A DNA stretch of 64,000 nucleotides, from the NCBI GenBank assembly GCA_937915145.1, contig CALDNT010000075.1, positions 1 through 64,000 on the forward strand, in the 5' to 3' direction. The notes under the pieces are model-generated. The model did not search any database. It was not told the origin of the DNA and saw only the letters and a list, made by a program, of their open reading frames with translations. This document shows positions 26,829 to 35,659 of the stretch, one piece after another (the stretch's first letter is position 1; every line of letters begins with the position of its first letter). Source of the DNA: an uncultured Reyranella sp. Its GTDB lineage: Bacteria > Pseudomonadota > Alphaproteobacteria > Reyranellales > Reyranellaceae. The position numbers and the translations under genes are program-made.

Positions 26829-26919
26829 GGTCTCGGCACTCCGACGCCCGTGGTTCGTCCTCCATCCAATTATGAAGAGTTCATTGATGTAGGCGTCGCC
26901 TCATTGTGCTGAGTGCGCC

Positions 26920-26933
26920 TTGCGACATATCAA
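26920..26933 (-). promoter_or_regulatory. FixK-like box upstream of the P-type ATPase
   Basis: TTGC-GACATA-TCAA fits the FixK2 pattern TTGM-N6-KCAA exactly. It is between the ATPase start (26828) and the end of the CusF-like gene (26985). No convincing -10 element at class II distance was found, so function is uncertain. Confidence 0.35.
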
Positions 26934-26984
26934 TTTGGTGAGCAGCGACGCTGTTTATGATTGCCGTCGGGACTTGCGCGGGCG

Positions 26985-27275
26985 TTAGTTGGCCTTGCCG
27001 ATCTTCGTAACGGTGATCGCACCATTGACGCGATCAGCGTCGAACTCAACCTTATCACCTGCCTTCACCTTGTCGAGCATCGTAGGATCGGCCACGCGAA
27101 AGACCATGGTCATGGAATCCATATCGAGATTCTTGATCGGTCCGTGCTTGAGCGTGATCTTGCCGGCGGATTTGTCGATCTTGATGACTTCACCCTTGAC
27201 TTGGTTGCCATCGGCCCAGGCGAGGCCAACAGCAAATATCAACGCGGCAGTGGCGGAAGCGAGAATCCTGAACAT
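26985..27275 (-). CDS. CusF-like periplasmic copper-binding protein
   Basis: A 96-residue protein with a signal peptide (MFRILASATAALIFAVGLAWA). The mature part is a small OB-fold copper chaperone: GEVIKIDKSAGKITLKHGPI followed by MDSMTMVFRV gives the His and Met ligands characteristic of CusF-like domains; the aromatic Trp of CusF is not evident. It is last in the copper operon on the minus strand, 31 bases after the cupredoxin gene. Confidence 0.88.
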   Translation of the reverse strand: MFRILASATAALIFAVGLAWADGNQVKGEVIKIDKSAGKITLKHGPIKNLDMDSMTMVFRVADPTMLDKVKAGDKVEFDADRVNGAITVTKIGKAN

Positions 27276-27306
27276 TATTTGTCCCTTCGGTTGGTTGTAG
27301 AACGAC

Positions 27307-27798
27307 CTATTCGACGACGATCACGCCGACCATACCGGACTGGTAGTGTCCCGGAATCAGGCAGGCGAACTCAAACGTGCCGGCTTCGGTGAACTGCCAG
27401 ACGATCTCCCCCTTTGTCTTCGGCTTCAGTCTCTTGGAGTTGGGATCGTCGTGTTCCATGTCGGGATTCTTCTCCATCGCCTTCATGTGCTTCTGGTTCT
27501 CGTCGACCGTCCCGATCACGAACTCGTGGTCTATCTCGCCATTGTTTCGAAGCTGGAACCGGATCTGGTCGCCTTTCCGCACCTTCACAAGATCGGGAAG
27601 GAACATCATCTTGCCGTCCGACTCCCGCATCACGACCTGGACGATCCGCGCCGGCTTCTTGGGATCGCCGGGCTTTCCGTACTCCGTCTCGTCGGCGTGA
27701 TTGTGCCCTTCACCAGGTTTGTGGCCAGGAGCCGCAATCGCCGTCGTCGACATCAGACCCGCGACAGCGATCGCAGCCAGCACGCGTTTGGGAATCAT
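27307..27798 (-). CDS. Cupredoxin (plastocyanin/azurin-like), exported
   Basis: A 163-residue exported protein with a His-rich stretch (PGHKPGEGHNHADE) after the signal peptide and a cupredoxin domain. Type 1 copper ligands are His in EIDHEFVIG and the Cys, His and Met of FACLIPGHYQSGM. It resembles the CopI-like cupredoxins of copper-resistance clusters. It sits between the multicopper oxidase (19 bases upstream) and the CusF-like gene, so it probably handles periplasmic copper with them. Confidence 0.88.
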   Translation of the reverse strand: MIPKRVLAAIAVAGLMSTTAIAAPGHKPGEGHNHADETEYGKPGDPKKPARIVQVVMRESDGKMMFLPDLVKVRKGDQIRFQLRNNGEIDHEFVIGTVDENQKHMKAMEKNPDMEHDDPNSKRLKPKTKGEIVWQFTEAGTFEFACLIPGHYQSGMVGVIVVE

Positions 27799-27817
27799 GA
27801 GATCCTCCTGTTGTTGT

Positions 27818-29206
27818 TCATCTGTGGCCGCCGTGTCCGCTCGGCTTCACGACCTTCAAGGCTTTGTCCGACTTGATCGCCGGTGTCGGACTCGATGCGC
27901 GCGTCGTCGCAGGCGTCGGCCCTTTCCATTCCCAGGCTACCGTCCCGGGCGGATTGTCGTACCAACCGGGATCCTTGTAATCGCCCGACGCCAGGCCCTC
28001 GCGCACCTTCACCACCGAAAACATGCCACCCATTTCGACGGCACCGAACTGGGCGAAGCCGGTCATCATGGGCAGCGTGTTATCGGGTAGTGGCATTTCC
28101 ATTTCACCCATGTCGGCCATGCCGGCCATGCCCATGGGCATGTAGTCTGGCGTAAGCCGGCGCATCTGCTTGGTGAAGGCTCGCTTGTCGACACCGATGA
28201 AGTTTCGAATGTCGTGCCCCATGGCATTCATGGTGTGGTGCGACTTGTGGCAGTGGATCGCCCAGTCACCGGGGTGGATCGCGTCGAATTCATAGGCCCG
28301 CATAGCGCCGACTGGAATGTCGATCGTGACCTCGGGCCAGCGCGCCTCCGGCCGCACCCAGCCACCGTCGGTGCAGGTCACCTCGAAGTCGTAACCATGC
28401 ATATGAATTGGATGGTTGGTCATGGTGAGATTTCCGACACGCACCCGCACCCGGTCGCCCTTGGCGATCACCAGCGGATCGATTCCCGGAAACACCCGGC
28501 TGTTCCAGGACCACATGTTGAAATTCAACATCTCCGCGACCTTGGGAACGTAGTTGCCCGGATCGATATCGTAGGCATTGAGCAGAAACACGAAATCACG
28601 GTCGACGCGGTGCAGCTTGGGATCGCGCGGATGGACGACGAAGAAGCCCATCATGCCCATTGCCATCTGCACCATCTCGTCGGCGTGCGGGTGGTACATG
28701 AAGGTACCGCTCTTCATGAGCTGGAACTCGTAGACGAAGGTCTTACCCGGCTTGATGTGCGGCTGTGACAGGCCGCCGACCCCGTCCATTCCAGATGGCA
28801 GAATCATGCCATGCCAGTGAATGGTGGTGTGTTCGGGCAGCCGGTTGGTGACAAAGATACGGACTTTGTCGCCTTCCACAGCCTCGATCGTCGGACCTGG
28901 GCTCTGGCCGTTGTAACCCCACAGGCGGGCAATCATCCCGGGGGCCATTTCACGCTCGACCGGCTCGGCGACGAGATGGAACTCTTTCCAGTCGCCATTT
29001 TGCCGCGACGGCAGGGTCCAGCCGTTCAAGGTCACCACCGGCTGGTAGTCCGGCCCAGTCGTAGGATAGAGCGGCGGCTGCATCGTATTGGTCGTTGTCG
29101 TCGGCGCTTCGGGAATGGATTGCGCCTGGACGCGGCCGCTGACGGCGGCAGCGCCTAGAAGTGCGAGACCGGAAGTCCCGACGAGATCACGTCTGGAAAG
29201 GCTCAT
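27818..29206 (-). CDS. Multicopper oxidase, Tat-exported
   Basis: A 462-residue three-domain multicopper oxidase with a twin-arginine signal (MSLSRRDLVGTSGLALL). Copper motifs are all present in order: HWHG, HPH, HPIHMHG and HCHKSHHTMNAM (HCHxxxHxxxxM), supplying type 1, 2 and 3 sites. A Met-rich stretch (PMGMAGMADMGEMEM) near the C-terminus is typical of cuprous oxidases. It probably oxidises Cu(I) in the periplasm for copper tolerance. It ends 19 bases before the cupredoxin gene and starts 15 bases after the TolC-type gene. Confidence 0.93.
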   Translation of the reverse strand: MSLSRRDLVGTSGLALLGAAAVSGRVQAQSIPEAPTTTTNTMQPPLYPTTGPDYQPVVTLNGWTLPSRQNGDWKEFHLVAEPVEREMAPGMIARLWGYNGQSPGPTIEAVEGDKVRIFVTNRLPEHTTIHWHGMILPSGMDGVGGLSQPHIKPGKTFVYEFQLMKSGTFMYHPHADEMVQMAMGMMGFFVVHPRDPKLHRVDRDFVFLLNAYDIDPGNYVPKVAEMLNFNMWSWNSRVFPGIDPLVIAKGDRVRVRVGNLTMTNHPIHMHGYDFEVTCTDGGWVRPEARWPEVTIDIPVGAMRAYEFDAIHPGDWAIHCHKSHHTMNAMGHDIRNFIGVDKRAFTKQMRRLTPDYMPMGMAGMADMGEMEMPLPDNTLPMMTGFAQFGAVEMGGMFSVVKVREGLASGDYKDPGWYDNPPGTVAWEWKGPTPATTRASSPTPAIKSDKALKVVKPSGHGGHR

Positions 29207-29221
29207 GCTGAACTCCTGGTG

Positions 29222-30658
29222 CTAAATTCCGAGGGGAATGGTTTCGGGCGGGGGCGTCGTGTTGATCACGCCCGACGGCGGAACGGTGCCACCCACGATC
29301 AAAGCTGCCTGCAGATCGGCGACTGCCAGGTGATGGTCACGCAACGCATCCAAGGCGGCGAGATTGGCCGCGATGTGCTCACGTTGGTCGAGCAGAAGCT
29401 CAAACACATCGACCAGCATGCCGTTGTAGCGCAACAGGACTTCGGCAGAGATCTGACGGCGCAGTGGCACGATACGGATCTGATAGTAGCGTGCGATATC
29501 GTAGGTTGCCCGATAGGTCGCATAGGCAAGGCGGGCCTCGGAGCGGGCATTTACGGAGCGTTCGGCCAACCGATTGACCGCACGCATGTAAATCTCGCGG
29601 GCAGCCACAAGCCTGGCTTCGCCTCTGTCGAAGATTGGAATGACGATGCCAAGCTCGAGGCCGAAGCGGTTCTTGAACGTCTGCTCGCCGGCGTCATTGA
29701 GTTCGCCTTCGTTCAGGTATGAGCCCCCCAGCTCCAGGAACGACAAGAAGCGTGTCGCGCCTACGAACCCTACCGATTTTGCCAGCGTCGTAATTTCGTA
29801 GCGGAGAATGATCAAGTCCACGCGGCGGCGCATGGCCTCAACTTCCACGTCGGAAAGCGCGTCGGGTGTGGCGGCCAGCACCGGCAATCGTGCTGGCAGT
29901 TTGTAGTCGAGATCCGAGCTCCACAGACCAAGGAGTCGATTCAGGGCCTCACGTTCGCGATCGACGCTCATTCGAGCCTGCGCCACCTGAGTGCTCAGTT
30001 CAGCGTAGAATGCCGAAACGCGTGCCTGGTCGAGCTTGTTGGCGGCACCGGTCTCGCCAAGCTGTTTCATCAGTCGGGCGGAAGCGTCGGCTGTCTGCCG
30101 CGATTGCTCCAGATAGGCCAATCGGCGTCGCGCCGCGACCGCGCGCACGTATGCACGACGTACATCCACGGTAAGGCTCAGTGTTGTCGCGGCAGTTCGA
30201 TAGCGTGCCTCTTCGAACTCGCGCTTCGCGATTTCTGTCCTTCTGGGCAGGGTCGCCACCGCCAGCAGGTTGCCGACGAGCTGGAAGCCGAATTCCGCGA
30301 AGCCAACCGGAGTAAAAGTGCGTCCAATGGTGATCGCGGGATTTGGCGGCAAGCTCGTCTGGACGTATTCTGCCTCCGACACTCCAAGGTCATTGTAGGC
30401 GGCCTGCAGCCCTCGATTGTTGAGCAAAGCAATCTGTACAGCGGTATCCTCACTAAGCGGTTCAGATAGAAGGGCCTGCACGCGTTCTCGCGCGCGTCGA
30501 GCGTCTTCGGGCGAGGAGATCTTTACGGCATCCTTCGCGATCTCGCTGCGGACGCTATCCGTGACCAGCGCCATACCGCCATCATCACTGAACTTTGCAC
30601 AACCCGAAGCCAACAAGCCTAACAGGGTCACGATTACGACTTTCGAAGGCCGGTTCAT
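29222..30658 (-). CDS. TolC-family outer-membrane efflux protein
   Basis: A 478-residue outer membrane factor with a lipoprotein-type signal ending LLGLLASGC. Two helical repeat halves carry the family segment LSEPLSEDTAVQIALLNNRG and RVSAFYAELSTQVAQARM-like coiled-coil helices. In the copper operon it would be the CusC-like exit duct, but no RND pump (CusA) or adaptor (CusB) is encoded in the window. The start overlaps the upstream small lipoprotein stop. Confidence 0.88.
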   Translation of the reverse strand: MNRPSKVVIVTLLGLLASGCAKFSDDGGMALVTDSVRSEIAKDAVKISSPEDARRARERVQALLSEPLSEDTAVQIALLNNRGLQAAYNDLGVSEAEYVQTSLPPNPAITIGRTFTPVGFAEFGFQLVGNLLAVATLPRRTEIAKREFEEARYRTAATTLSLTVDVRRAYVRAVAARRRLAYLEQSRQTADASARLMKQLGETGAANKLDQARVSAFYAELSTQVAQARMSVDREREALNRLLGLWSSDLDYKLPARLPVLAATPDALSDVEVEAMRRRVDLIILRYEITTLAKSVGFVGATRFLSFLELGGSYLNEGELNDAGEQTFKNRFGLELGIVIPIFDRGEARLVAAREIYMRAVNRLAERSVNARSEARLAYATYRATYDIARYYQIRIVPLRRQISAEVLLRYNGMLVDVFELLLDQREHIAANLAALDALRDHHLAVADLQAALIVGGTVPPSGVINTTPPPETIPLGI

Positions 30659-30879
30659 GGTGACCGTCCGGCGCCAGGTGCGACGCTGTCGTTCAGTTCG
30701 CGCCAGGGCTTGAGTCCGACAGGTACATGCGGGGCAGTGCCAGCCATAACCGGTTGATAGGGCATGACGGCGGCCGGTGCCTGAGGGTCACTCGGGTTGG
30801 GTGTTGGTTCCTGAGGTAGCGGCGACGACGCGCAGGCGGAAACCAAGGCGCCAAGCGTCAAGCTCACAATACGTTTCAT
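30655..30879 (-). CDS. Small proline-rich lipoprotein
   Basis: A 74-residue protein with a lipoprotein signal (MKRIVSLTLGALVSAC) and a proline-rich mature chain of low complexity. An in-frame TTG at 30891 is an alternative start. Its stop overlaps the TolC-family start by ATGA, so it is probably the first gene of the copper operon. I do not recognise a family; it may be a periplasmic anchor or metal-associated lipoprotein. Confidence 0.65.
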   Translation of the reverse strand: MKRIVSLTLGALVSACASSPLPQEPTPNPSDPQAPAAVMPYQPVMAGTAPHVPVGLKPWRELNDSVAPGAGRSP

Positions 30880-31044
30880 TTGGAAATCCAAGACTCATGA
30901 GATGAAGTCGGAAAAGCAGCACGACTAGGCCCGCCGAAGCCATGAGACTGCGGCCAGCAACGACCCAGCTTCAGTTGAACCTCTGCGTAGTGTCAGCCTC
31001 GGACGAAGGCGACGCTCAGACAGGTGCTCAAAAAGCGGGGTTGG

Positions 31045-31488
31045 CTACGTGAGTTTTGGAGGACGTTCCGCGCGGTCGCCCGAGCGACCGTCCAGTGCCT
31101 CGTAGAAACCGAGAAGAAAAAGATCCGGCTTATCGAGGCCGATCACAGGCCCCATGGGCAGCGCGCCGAGCGCGGCATGGCAAGCCATAGTGCAGCAACC
31201 GCCGACGTGCTTGGCATCATCCTGACCATCGGAGCACGGACCATTGTCGTGCTTTCTGGCGTCAGCCTGCTTCATTGAAGCAGACGGAGCGACATCACCC
31301 TGATCGCCAATCTCCACATCGCCCTTGTAGAACGCAGCATCTGTCGCTGGAGACAAAGACTGCGCCGCGCGACCATGATTTGAAGCATGACCGTCATGAG
31401 CCGCCGCAGTGCCAACAGACAAAAGAAGTCCCATTGCCATGAGGGACAACGTTTGCAGTAGCCGAGAAAGAGAGTTGGCCTGACGCAT
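31045..31488 (-). CDS. Exported Cys/His-rich protein in the copper cluster
   Basis: A 147-residue protein with a signal peptide (MRQANSLSRLLQTLSLMAMG...AAA) and a short mature chain rich in His, Met, Asp and Cys (AHDGHASNHGRAA, DDAKHVGGCCTMACHAALG). I do not recognise a named family; the composition and position between CsoR and the copper operon suggest a periplasmic copper-associated protein. Upstream ATG at 31554 is possible, but 31488 begins the signal and fits the promoter at 31496-31524. Confidence 0.65.
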   Translation of the reverse strand: MRQANSLSRLLQTLSLMAMGLLLSVGTAAAHDGHASNHGRAAQSLSPATDAAFYKGDVEIGDQGDVAPSASMKQADARKHDNGPCSDGQDDAKHVGGCCTMACHAALGALPMGPVIGLDKPDLFLLGFYEALDGRSGDRAERPPKLT

Positions 31489-31495
31489 CAACGAA

Positions 31496-31524
31496 AAAAT
31501 GGTCCCGCTCTCCAGCCTTGTCAA
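31496..31524 (-). promoter_or_regulatory. Putative promoter of the Cys/His-rich gene
   Basis: On the minus strand a perfect TTGACA (31524-31519) is followed after 17 bases by a weak -10, CATTTT (31501-31496). Transcription would begin just before the ATG at 31488, giving an almost leaderless message. Weak -10 with a long GC-rich spacer suggests activator dependence, but no clear CueR dyad was seen. Confidence 0.35.
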
Positions 31525-31558
31525 TTGCGAGGCACGATCACATTGATGCGACATTGGT

Positions 31559-31834
31559 CTAACGCCGTCTGCTGTCCAGGACTTCAAGCAGCTCGTCGAT
31601 CTTGATCTGGCGGTCACGCTCGGTGCCGCCATGGAAGGCGTGCGCCACGCAATGCTTCAGATGATCTCCCAGCGTCTCCTGTTCGACTTTGTCCAGCGCG
31701 GCGCGAACGGCGCGAATTTGGGTCAGCACGTCGATGCAGTAGCGTTCTTCCTCGATCATGCGGGCAACACCGCGCACCTGGCCCTCGATACGGCGGAGGC
31801 GTGCGAGCTGCGATTTCTTGATTTTTTCGTCCAT
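31559..31834 (-). CDS. csoR: CsoR-family copper-sensing repressor
   Basis: A 91-residue all-helical metal-sensing repressor: [20 protein letters not shown] is the family opening. Copper ligands of the CsoR class are present: Cys in [11 protein letters not shown], and His plus Cys in DHLKHC (HxxxC). Cu(I) binding should release it from DNA. It is divergent from copA, with 39 bases between the starts and a perfect inverted repeat operator in that gap. RcnR/FrmR relatives lack this C-H-C set. Confidence 0.9.
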   Translation of the reverse strand: MDEKIKKSQLARLRRIEGQVRGVARMIEEERYCIDVLTQIRAVRAALDKVEQETLGDHLKHCVAHAFHGGTERDRQIKIDELLEVLDSRRR

Positions 31835-31837
31835 GCC

Positions 31838-31864
31838 TTGAACTATACCCCCGTAGGGTATAAA
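31838..31864 (+). promoter_or_regulatory. copA promoter overlapping the CsoR operator
   Basis: TTGAAC (31838-31843) and TATAAA (31859-31864) are separated by 15 bases, within which the operator lies. Predicted initiation near 31871 is only 2-4 bases before the copA ATG at 31874, so the message is probably leaderless. Confidence 0.55.
31844..31862. promoter_or_regulatory. CsoR-type operator
   Basis: TATACCC-CCGTA-GGGTATA is a perfect 7-bp inverted repeat around 5 bases. It matches the AT-flanked G-tract dyads bound by CsoR tetramers and sits exactly between the divergent csoR and copA starts, so it can control both. Confidence 0.85.
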
Positions 31865-31873
31865 TGGCAAGCC

Positions 31874-34216
31874 ATGACACACGAACATCACCAGCACGGT
31901 CCGGCCCGCCACCATCACACGGCGGACACCGCCATCGACCCCGTCTGCGGCATGACCGTCAAGATTACGGGCGCCAAGAACACCGCCGTTCATGATGGCA
32001 AGAGTCACTACTTTTGCAGCCCGCGATGCCTCGAGAAATTCACCGCCGAGCCCGCCCGCTACCTCGATCGCGATCCGGCGAGGCCGGCCGAAGCAGTGCC
32101 GGCCGGTACGATCTTCACCTGCCCCATGCATCCGGAAATCCGACAGATCGGGCCAGGCAGTTGCCCGATCTGCGGCATGGCGCTGGAACCCGCCGAAGTC
32201 TCGCTCGACGACGGCCCCAACGAAGAGCTGCAGGACATGACCCGGCGCCTGTGGATCGGCGGCGCGCTGGCAGTCCCGGTGGTGATCCTCGACATGGGCG
32301 GGCACCTCATCGATCTGCATGGGCTAGTCCCGCACGGATTGTCGAACTGGATCCAGCTCGCCTTCGCCACACCAGCCGTGCTTTGGGCCGGTTGGCCGTT
32401 CTTCGAGCGCGGCGCCCGGTCGATCGCCCGCCGCGCCTTCAACATGTTCACCCTGATCGCCCTCGGCACCGGCGCGGCCTGGCTCTACAGCGTCGTGGCC
32501 ACCGTGGCGCCTGGATTGTTCCCGCCAACGTTTCGCGTCGCCGACGGTTCGGTCCCGGTCTATTTCGAGGCCGCCGCCGTCATCGTCGTCCTGGTGCTAC
32601 TGGGACAGGTGCTGGAATTGCGCGCCCGCGACGTCACCGGGGGGGCTATCAAGGCACTGCTGGGGCTCGCCCCACGCTCGGCACTTCGAGTTGGTACCGA
32701 TGGCAACGATTCCGAAGTGGCGATCGAGGCGATTGCCGTCGGTGACCGCCTACGCGTACGCCCGGGCGAGAAAGTGCCGGTCGACGGCGTTGTGGTCGAG
32801 GGCCGCAGTGCCGTCGATGAGTCGACCATCACCGGTGAGCCGATGCCGGTCACCAAGGAAGCCGACGCACGGGTCATCGGTGGCACGGTGAATGGAAGCG
32901 GCGCGTTCGTCATGCGCGCCGAGCGGGTCGGCGCCGACACGATGCTGGCGCGCATCGTCAAGCTGGTCTCCGAAGCACAGCGCAGCCGCGCGCCCATCCA
33001 GCGGCTGGCCGACGTTGTTGCCGGATGGTTCGTGCCGGCAGTGATCGCCGTGGCACTGCTCGCCTTTGCCGCCTGGTCGATCTGGGGCCCGACGCCGACG
33101 TTCGCCTATGCACTGCTGGCCGCCGTGTCGGTGCTGATTATCGCCTGCCCCTGCGCACTTGGGCTGGCCACGCCGATGTCGATCATGGTGGGCGTGGGTC
33201 GTGGCGCCGCGGCCGGTATTCTGATCCGCAACGCCGAGGCCCTGGAACGGCTGGAGAAAGTTGACACCTTGGTGGTCGACAAGACCGGAACGCTGACGCT
33301 CGGCAAACCGAGTGTAAGCGCCGTGATGAGCCTGGGGATCCTGCCCGAGTCCGAGATCCTGCGCCTGACGGCAAGCCTCGAGCGGGGCAGCGAACACCCC
33401 ATCGCTTCAGCAATCCTGGCGGCGGCCCGCATCCACAACACGGTGCTCGCCGACGTCGGGGGCTTCGATTCGCCCGTCGGCAAGGGCGTGACCGGCAGAA
33501 TCGATGGCAAGCGTCTGATGCTAGGGAACGCCACGTTCCTCGCCGGGGAGGGAATCGACGTCTCGTCCGCCGAGGCCGCGGCAAACCCACTGCGCGAGTC
33601 GGGCGCTACCGTGGTCTTGCTCGCCGTTGAAGGCCGCGCCGAGGGGCTGGTCGCCGTCAGCGACCCGGTTAAGGAGACGACCCCCGAAGCGCTCGCGCAG
33701 CTTCGCCAGACCGGCATCCGCGTTGTCATGCTGACCGGTGACAACCGGCGCACGGCCGCGGCGGTGGCGCAACGCCTGGGTATCGACGAGGTTGAGGCCG
33801 AAGTGCTGCCGGAAGACAAGGCCCGGATCGTCCAGCGACTCAAGGCCGAGGGCCGCGTCGTCGCCATGGCGGGCGACGGCGTCAACGACGCGCCGGCGCT
33901 GGCGGCGGCCGATGTCGGCATCGCCATGGGCACCGGCACCGACATCGCCATCGAAAGCGCCGGTGTGACGCTGGTGAAAGGCGATTTGCTGGGTATCGCC
34001 CGGGCGCAACATCTCTCCCGGGCGACCATGGCCAACATTCGCCAGAACCTGTTCTTCGCCTTCGTCTACAACGCCGCCGGCGTGCCGATCGCCGCTGGCG
34101 TGCTCTATCCCGTGCTGGGCATCCTGCTCAGCCCGATCGTCGCTGCAGCGGCAATGGGGCTGAGTTCCGTCAGCGTGATCGGCAATGCACTGCGGTTGCG
34201 GCGTCTGAAAATCTAG
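31874..34216 (+). CDS. copA: Copper-exporting P1B-type ATPase
   Basis: A 780-residue Cu(I) ATPase. The N-terminus has no HMA domain; instead a His-rich tract ([13 protein letters not shown]) leads to a YHS domain ([20 protein letters not shown]), then a heavy-metal-binding domain (CPMHPEIRQ...CPICGM). The core has TGEPMPV, the transport motif [20 protein letters not shown], the SEHPIA nucleotide motif and [11 protein letters not shown]7-M8 have NxxY and MxxSS ([15 protein letters not shown]). It exports cytoplasmic copper. It is controlled by the operator shared with csoR. Confidence 0.94.
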   Translation: MTHEHHQHGPARHHHTADTAIDPVCGMTVKITGAKNTAVHDGKSHYFCSPRCLEKFTAEPARYLDRDPARPAEAVPAGTIFTCPMHPEIRQIGPGSCPICGMALEPAEVSLDDGPNEELQDMTRRLWIGGALAVPVVILDMGGHLIDLHGLVPHGLSNWIQLAFATPAVLWAGWPFFERGARSIARRAFNMFTLIALGTGAAWLYSVVATVAPGLFPPTFRVADGSVPVYFEAAAVIVVLVLLGQVLELRARDVTGGAIKALLGLAPRSALRVGTDGNDSEVAIEAIAVGDRLRVRPGEKVPVDGVVVEGRSAVDESTITGEPMPVTKEADARVIGGTVNGSGAFVMRAERVGADTMLARIVKLVSEAQRSRAPIQRLADVVAGWFVPAVIAVALLAFAAWSIWGPTPTFAYALLAAVSVLIIACPCALGLATPMSIMVGVGRGAAAGILIRNAEALERLEKVDTLVVDKTGTLTLGKPSVSAVMSLGILPESEILRLTASLERGSEHPIASAILAAARIHNTVLADVGGFDSPVGKGVTGRIDGKRLMLGNATFLAGEGIDVSSAEAAANPLRESGATVVLLAVEGRAEGLVAVSDPVKETTPEALAQLRQTGIRVVMLTGDNRRTAAAVAQRLGIDEVEAEVLPEDKARIVQRLKAEGRVVAMAGDGVNDAPALAAADVGIAMGTGTDIAIESAGVTLVKGDLLGIARAQHLSRATMANIRQNLFFAFVYNAAGVPIAAGVLYPVLGILLSPIVAAAAMGLSSVSVIGNALRLRRLKI

Positions 34217-34275
34217 CTGGGCAGTCGCTTTGTCCTTGAACTCCCGCCAGGCGTGCCCGAGAAAGGACCTCTGCC

Positions 34276-34623
34276 ATGCTGCTGATTCACCGCTCGCAAC
34301 GTGCCGCCAATGCCGTCCGGGCCGTGTCCGCCGGCGGTGAGTTGTTTGTTGCATCGGTGGTCGTCTGCATGATCCTGGCCGCATTCGGCGACGCCGTGGA
34401 TCCGACGTTTCTCGGTGAGGCCGGACTTGAGTTCGCACTGTTCGACCTCGGCGGAGAATTCTCGGTACTGGCGATGCGGCACTGGCATCTGCTGCAGCTT
34501 CTGGTGGCCGGCGGGGTCATTGCCGCAGGCATAGCAGTATTACGTGTGGCCGCCGCCGCGTACTTCCGTTCGTTGCATCCCGGCTTGGCGCGGAGCGTCG
34601 ACAAGGTTCCCATTAAGTTCTGA
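34276..34623 (+). CDS. Small membrane protein of unknown function
   Basis: A 115-residue protein with two or three hydrophobic helices (about 20-38, 55-66 and 74-93) and a basic C-terminus. I do not recognise the family. It starts 59 bases after copA and precedes a hairpin and the TerC gene. A role with either metal transporter is inference from position. Confidence 0.6.
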   Translation: MLLIHRSQRAANAVRAVSAGGELFVASVVVCMILAAFGDAVDPTFLGEAGLEFALFDLGGEFSVLAMRHWHLLQLLVAGGVIAAGIAVLRVAAAAYFRSLHPGLARSVDKVPIKF

Positions 34624-34638
34624 CGATTGGCTGAAACC

Positions 34639-34663
34639 GCCACCGCCCTTGCGGGTCGGTGGC
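34639..34663 (+). other. Hairpin between the small membrane protein and TerC genes
   Basis: GCCACCGCCC and GGGtCGGTGGC form a 10-bp stem with one bulged T around TTGC, followed by ATGTTTT. It may be a weak terminator or a leader hairpin for the TerC gene. It lacks a strong T run. Confidence 0.4.
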
Positions 34664-34691
34664 ATGTTTTCACTTGTTGTTGGAGATCACT

Positions 34692-35618
34692 GTGGAACTC
34701 GAGCTCTTTTCGACCGCATTCCTGTCGGCCCTGTTGACCATCATCCTGATTGACCTCGTGCTGGCGGGCGACAATGCCCTCATCATTGGGCTTGTTGCAC
34801 GCAATCTACCCAAGGAAACCCAGACAAAAGTCATCTTCTGGGGCACGTTCGGCGCCATCTTCATCCGCGCCGTGATGGCCATACTGGTGGTGTATATCCT
34901 CGCTGTGCCAGGGTTCATGCTGGCCGGCGGCGTGGCTCTGGTGTGGATCGCGCGTAAACTCCTCACGCCCGAGGGCAATTCGGAAACCAGCTCGCTGGTC
35001 AAGGCGCCAGCGGTGACCTTCGGCGCAGCGGTGCGAACGATTGTGATCGCCGACGCCGTCATGGGCGTCGATAACGTTCTGGGGATCGGTGGCGCGGCAC
35101 AGGGCAGCATCCTGCTGATCGTGCTGGGGCTGGCTGTAAGCGTTCCGATCATCGTGTGGGGCAGCCAGCTCGTCATCAAGCTGGTCGATCGTTATCCCTC
35201 GGTGATCTTACTGGGGGGCGCGGTACTTGCGTGGACCGGCTACACCATGGTCGTGCGCGAGCCACTGCTGATCACGTGGTTCGAAGGTCATCCCGCAGCC
35301 AAACTGGTGGTGGCAATCCTGATTTTCTCGATCTCGCTCAGCCCCTGGTACAGCGAGCGGCTGTCGACGGAGCTGAAGCCGCTGGTCGTCCTGCTGCCGG
35401 CCCTGCTGGTCTGGATGCTGGCCTTCGAGGTCGCAGGCAGCCTCTGGAAGATGCAGGTTGACTACCTTCTCGCCACCGGCCCCGGCGAGTATCTGCTCGA
35501 GGCTCTGCGCTGGGTCGGCTGGATACCTCTGGCCGCGCTGTTCCTGTGGGCGCGCGAGCAGTTCATCGCACGTGCCGCGCGCCGCGCCACGAGCCCCCCA
35601 CTCCGGCTGAGCCGGTAA
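34692..35618 (+). CDS. TerC-family (YjbE-like) membrane protein
   Basis: A 308-residue TerC protein with about eight helices. The two acidic motifs IDLVLAGDNALIIGLVAR and IADAVMGVDNVLGIGG define the family, which includes manganese exporters. The start is taken as GTG at 34692, with TGGAG seven bases upstream, because it puts the first helix at the N-terminus; GTG at 34659 is the alternative. Its position after copA suggests a metal-homeostasis group, but the ion is not known. Confidence 0.85.
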   Translation: MELELFSTAFLSALLTIILIDLVLAGDNALIIGLVARNLPKETQTKVIFWGTFGAIFIRAVMAILVVYILAVPGFMLAGGVALVWIARKLLTPEGNSETSSLVKAPAVTFGAAVRTIVIADAVMGVDNVLGIGGAAQGSILLIVLGLAVSVPIIVWGSQLVIKLVDRYPSVILLGGAVLAWTGYTMVVREPLLITWFEGHPAAKLVVAILIFSISLSPWYSERLSTELKPLVVLLPALLVWMLAFEVAGSLWKMQVDYLLATGPGEYLLEALRWVGWIPLAALFLWAREQFIARAARRATSPPLRLSR

Positions 35619-35659
35619 AGCCCGCCGGATCTTCGTCGTCGTGGCATCGGCCGAAGCGC

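Noticed and set aside
1502..31543. CueR/MerR-type dyad promoter before the Cys/His-rich copper gene
   Set aside because: Only the TTGACA box is clear (31519-31524); the spacer is 17 bases rather than 19-20 and no convincing dyad is present.
34624..34691. Manganese (yybP-ykoY) riboswitch before the TerC gene
   Set aside because: The leader is too short and lacks the conserved internal-loop sequences; only a simple hairpin is present.
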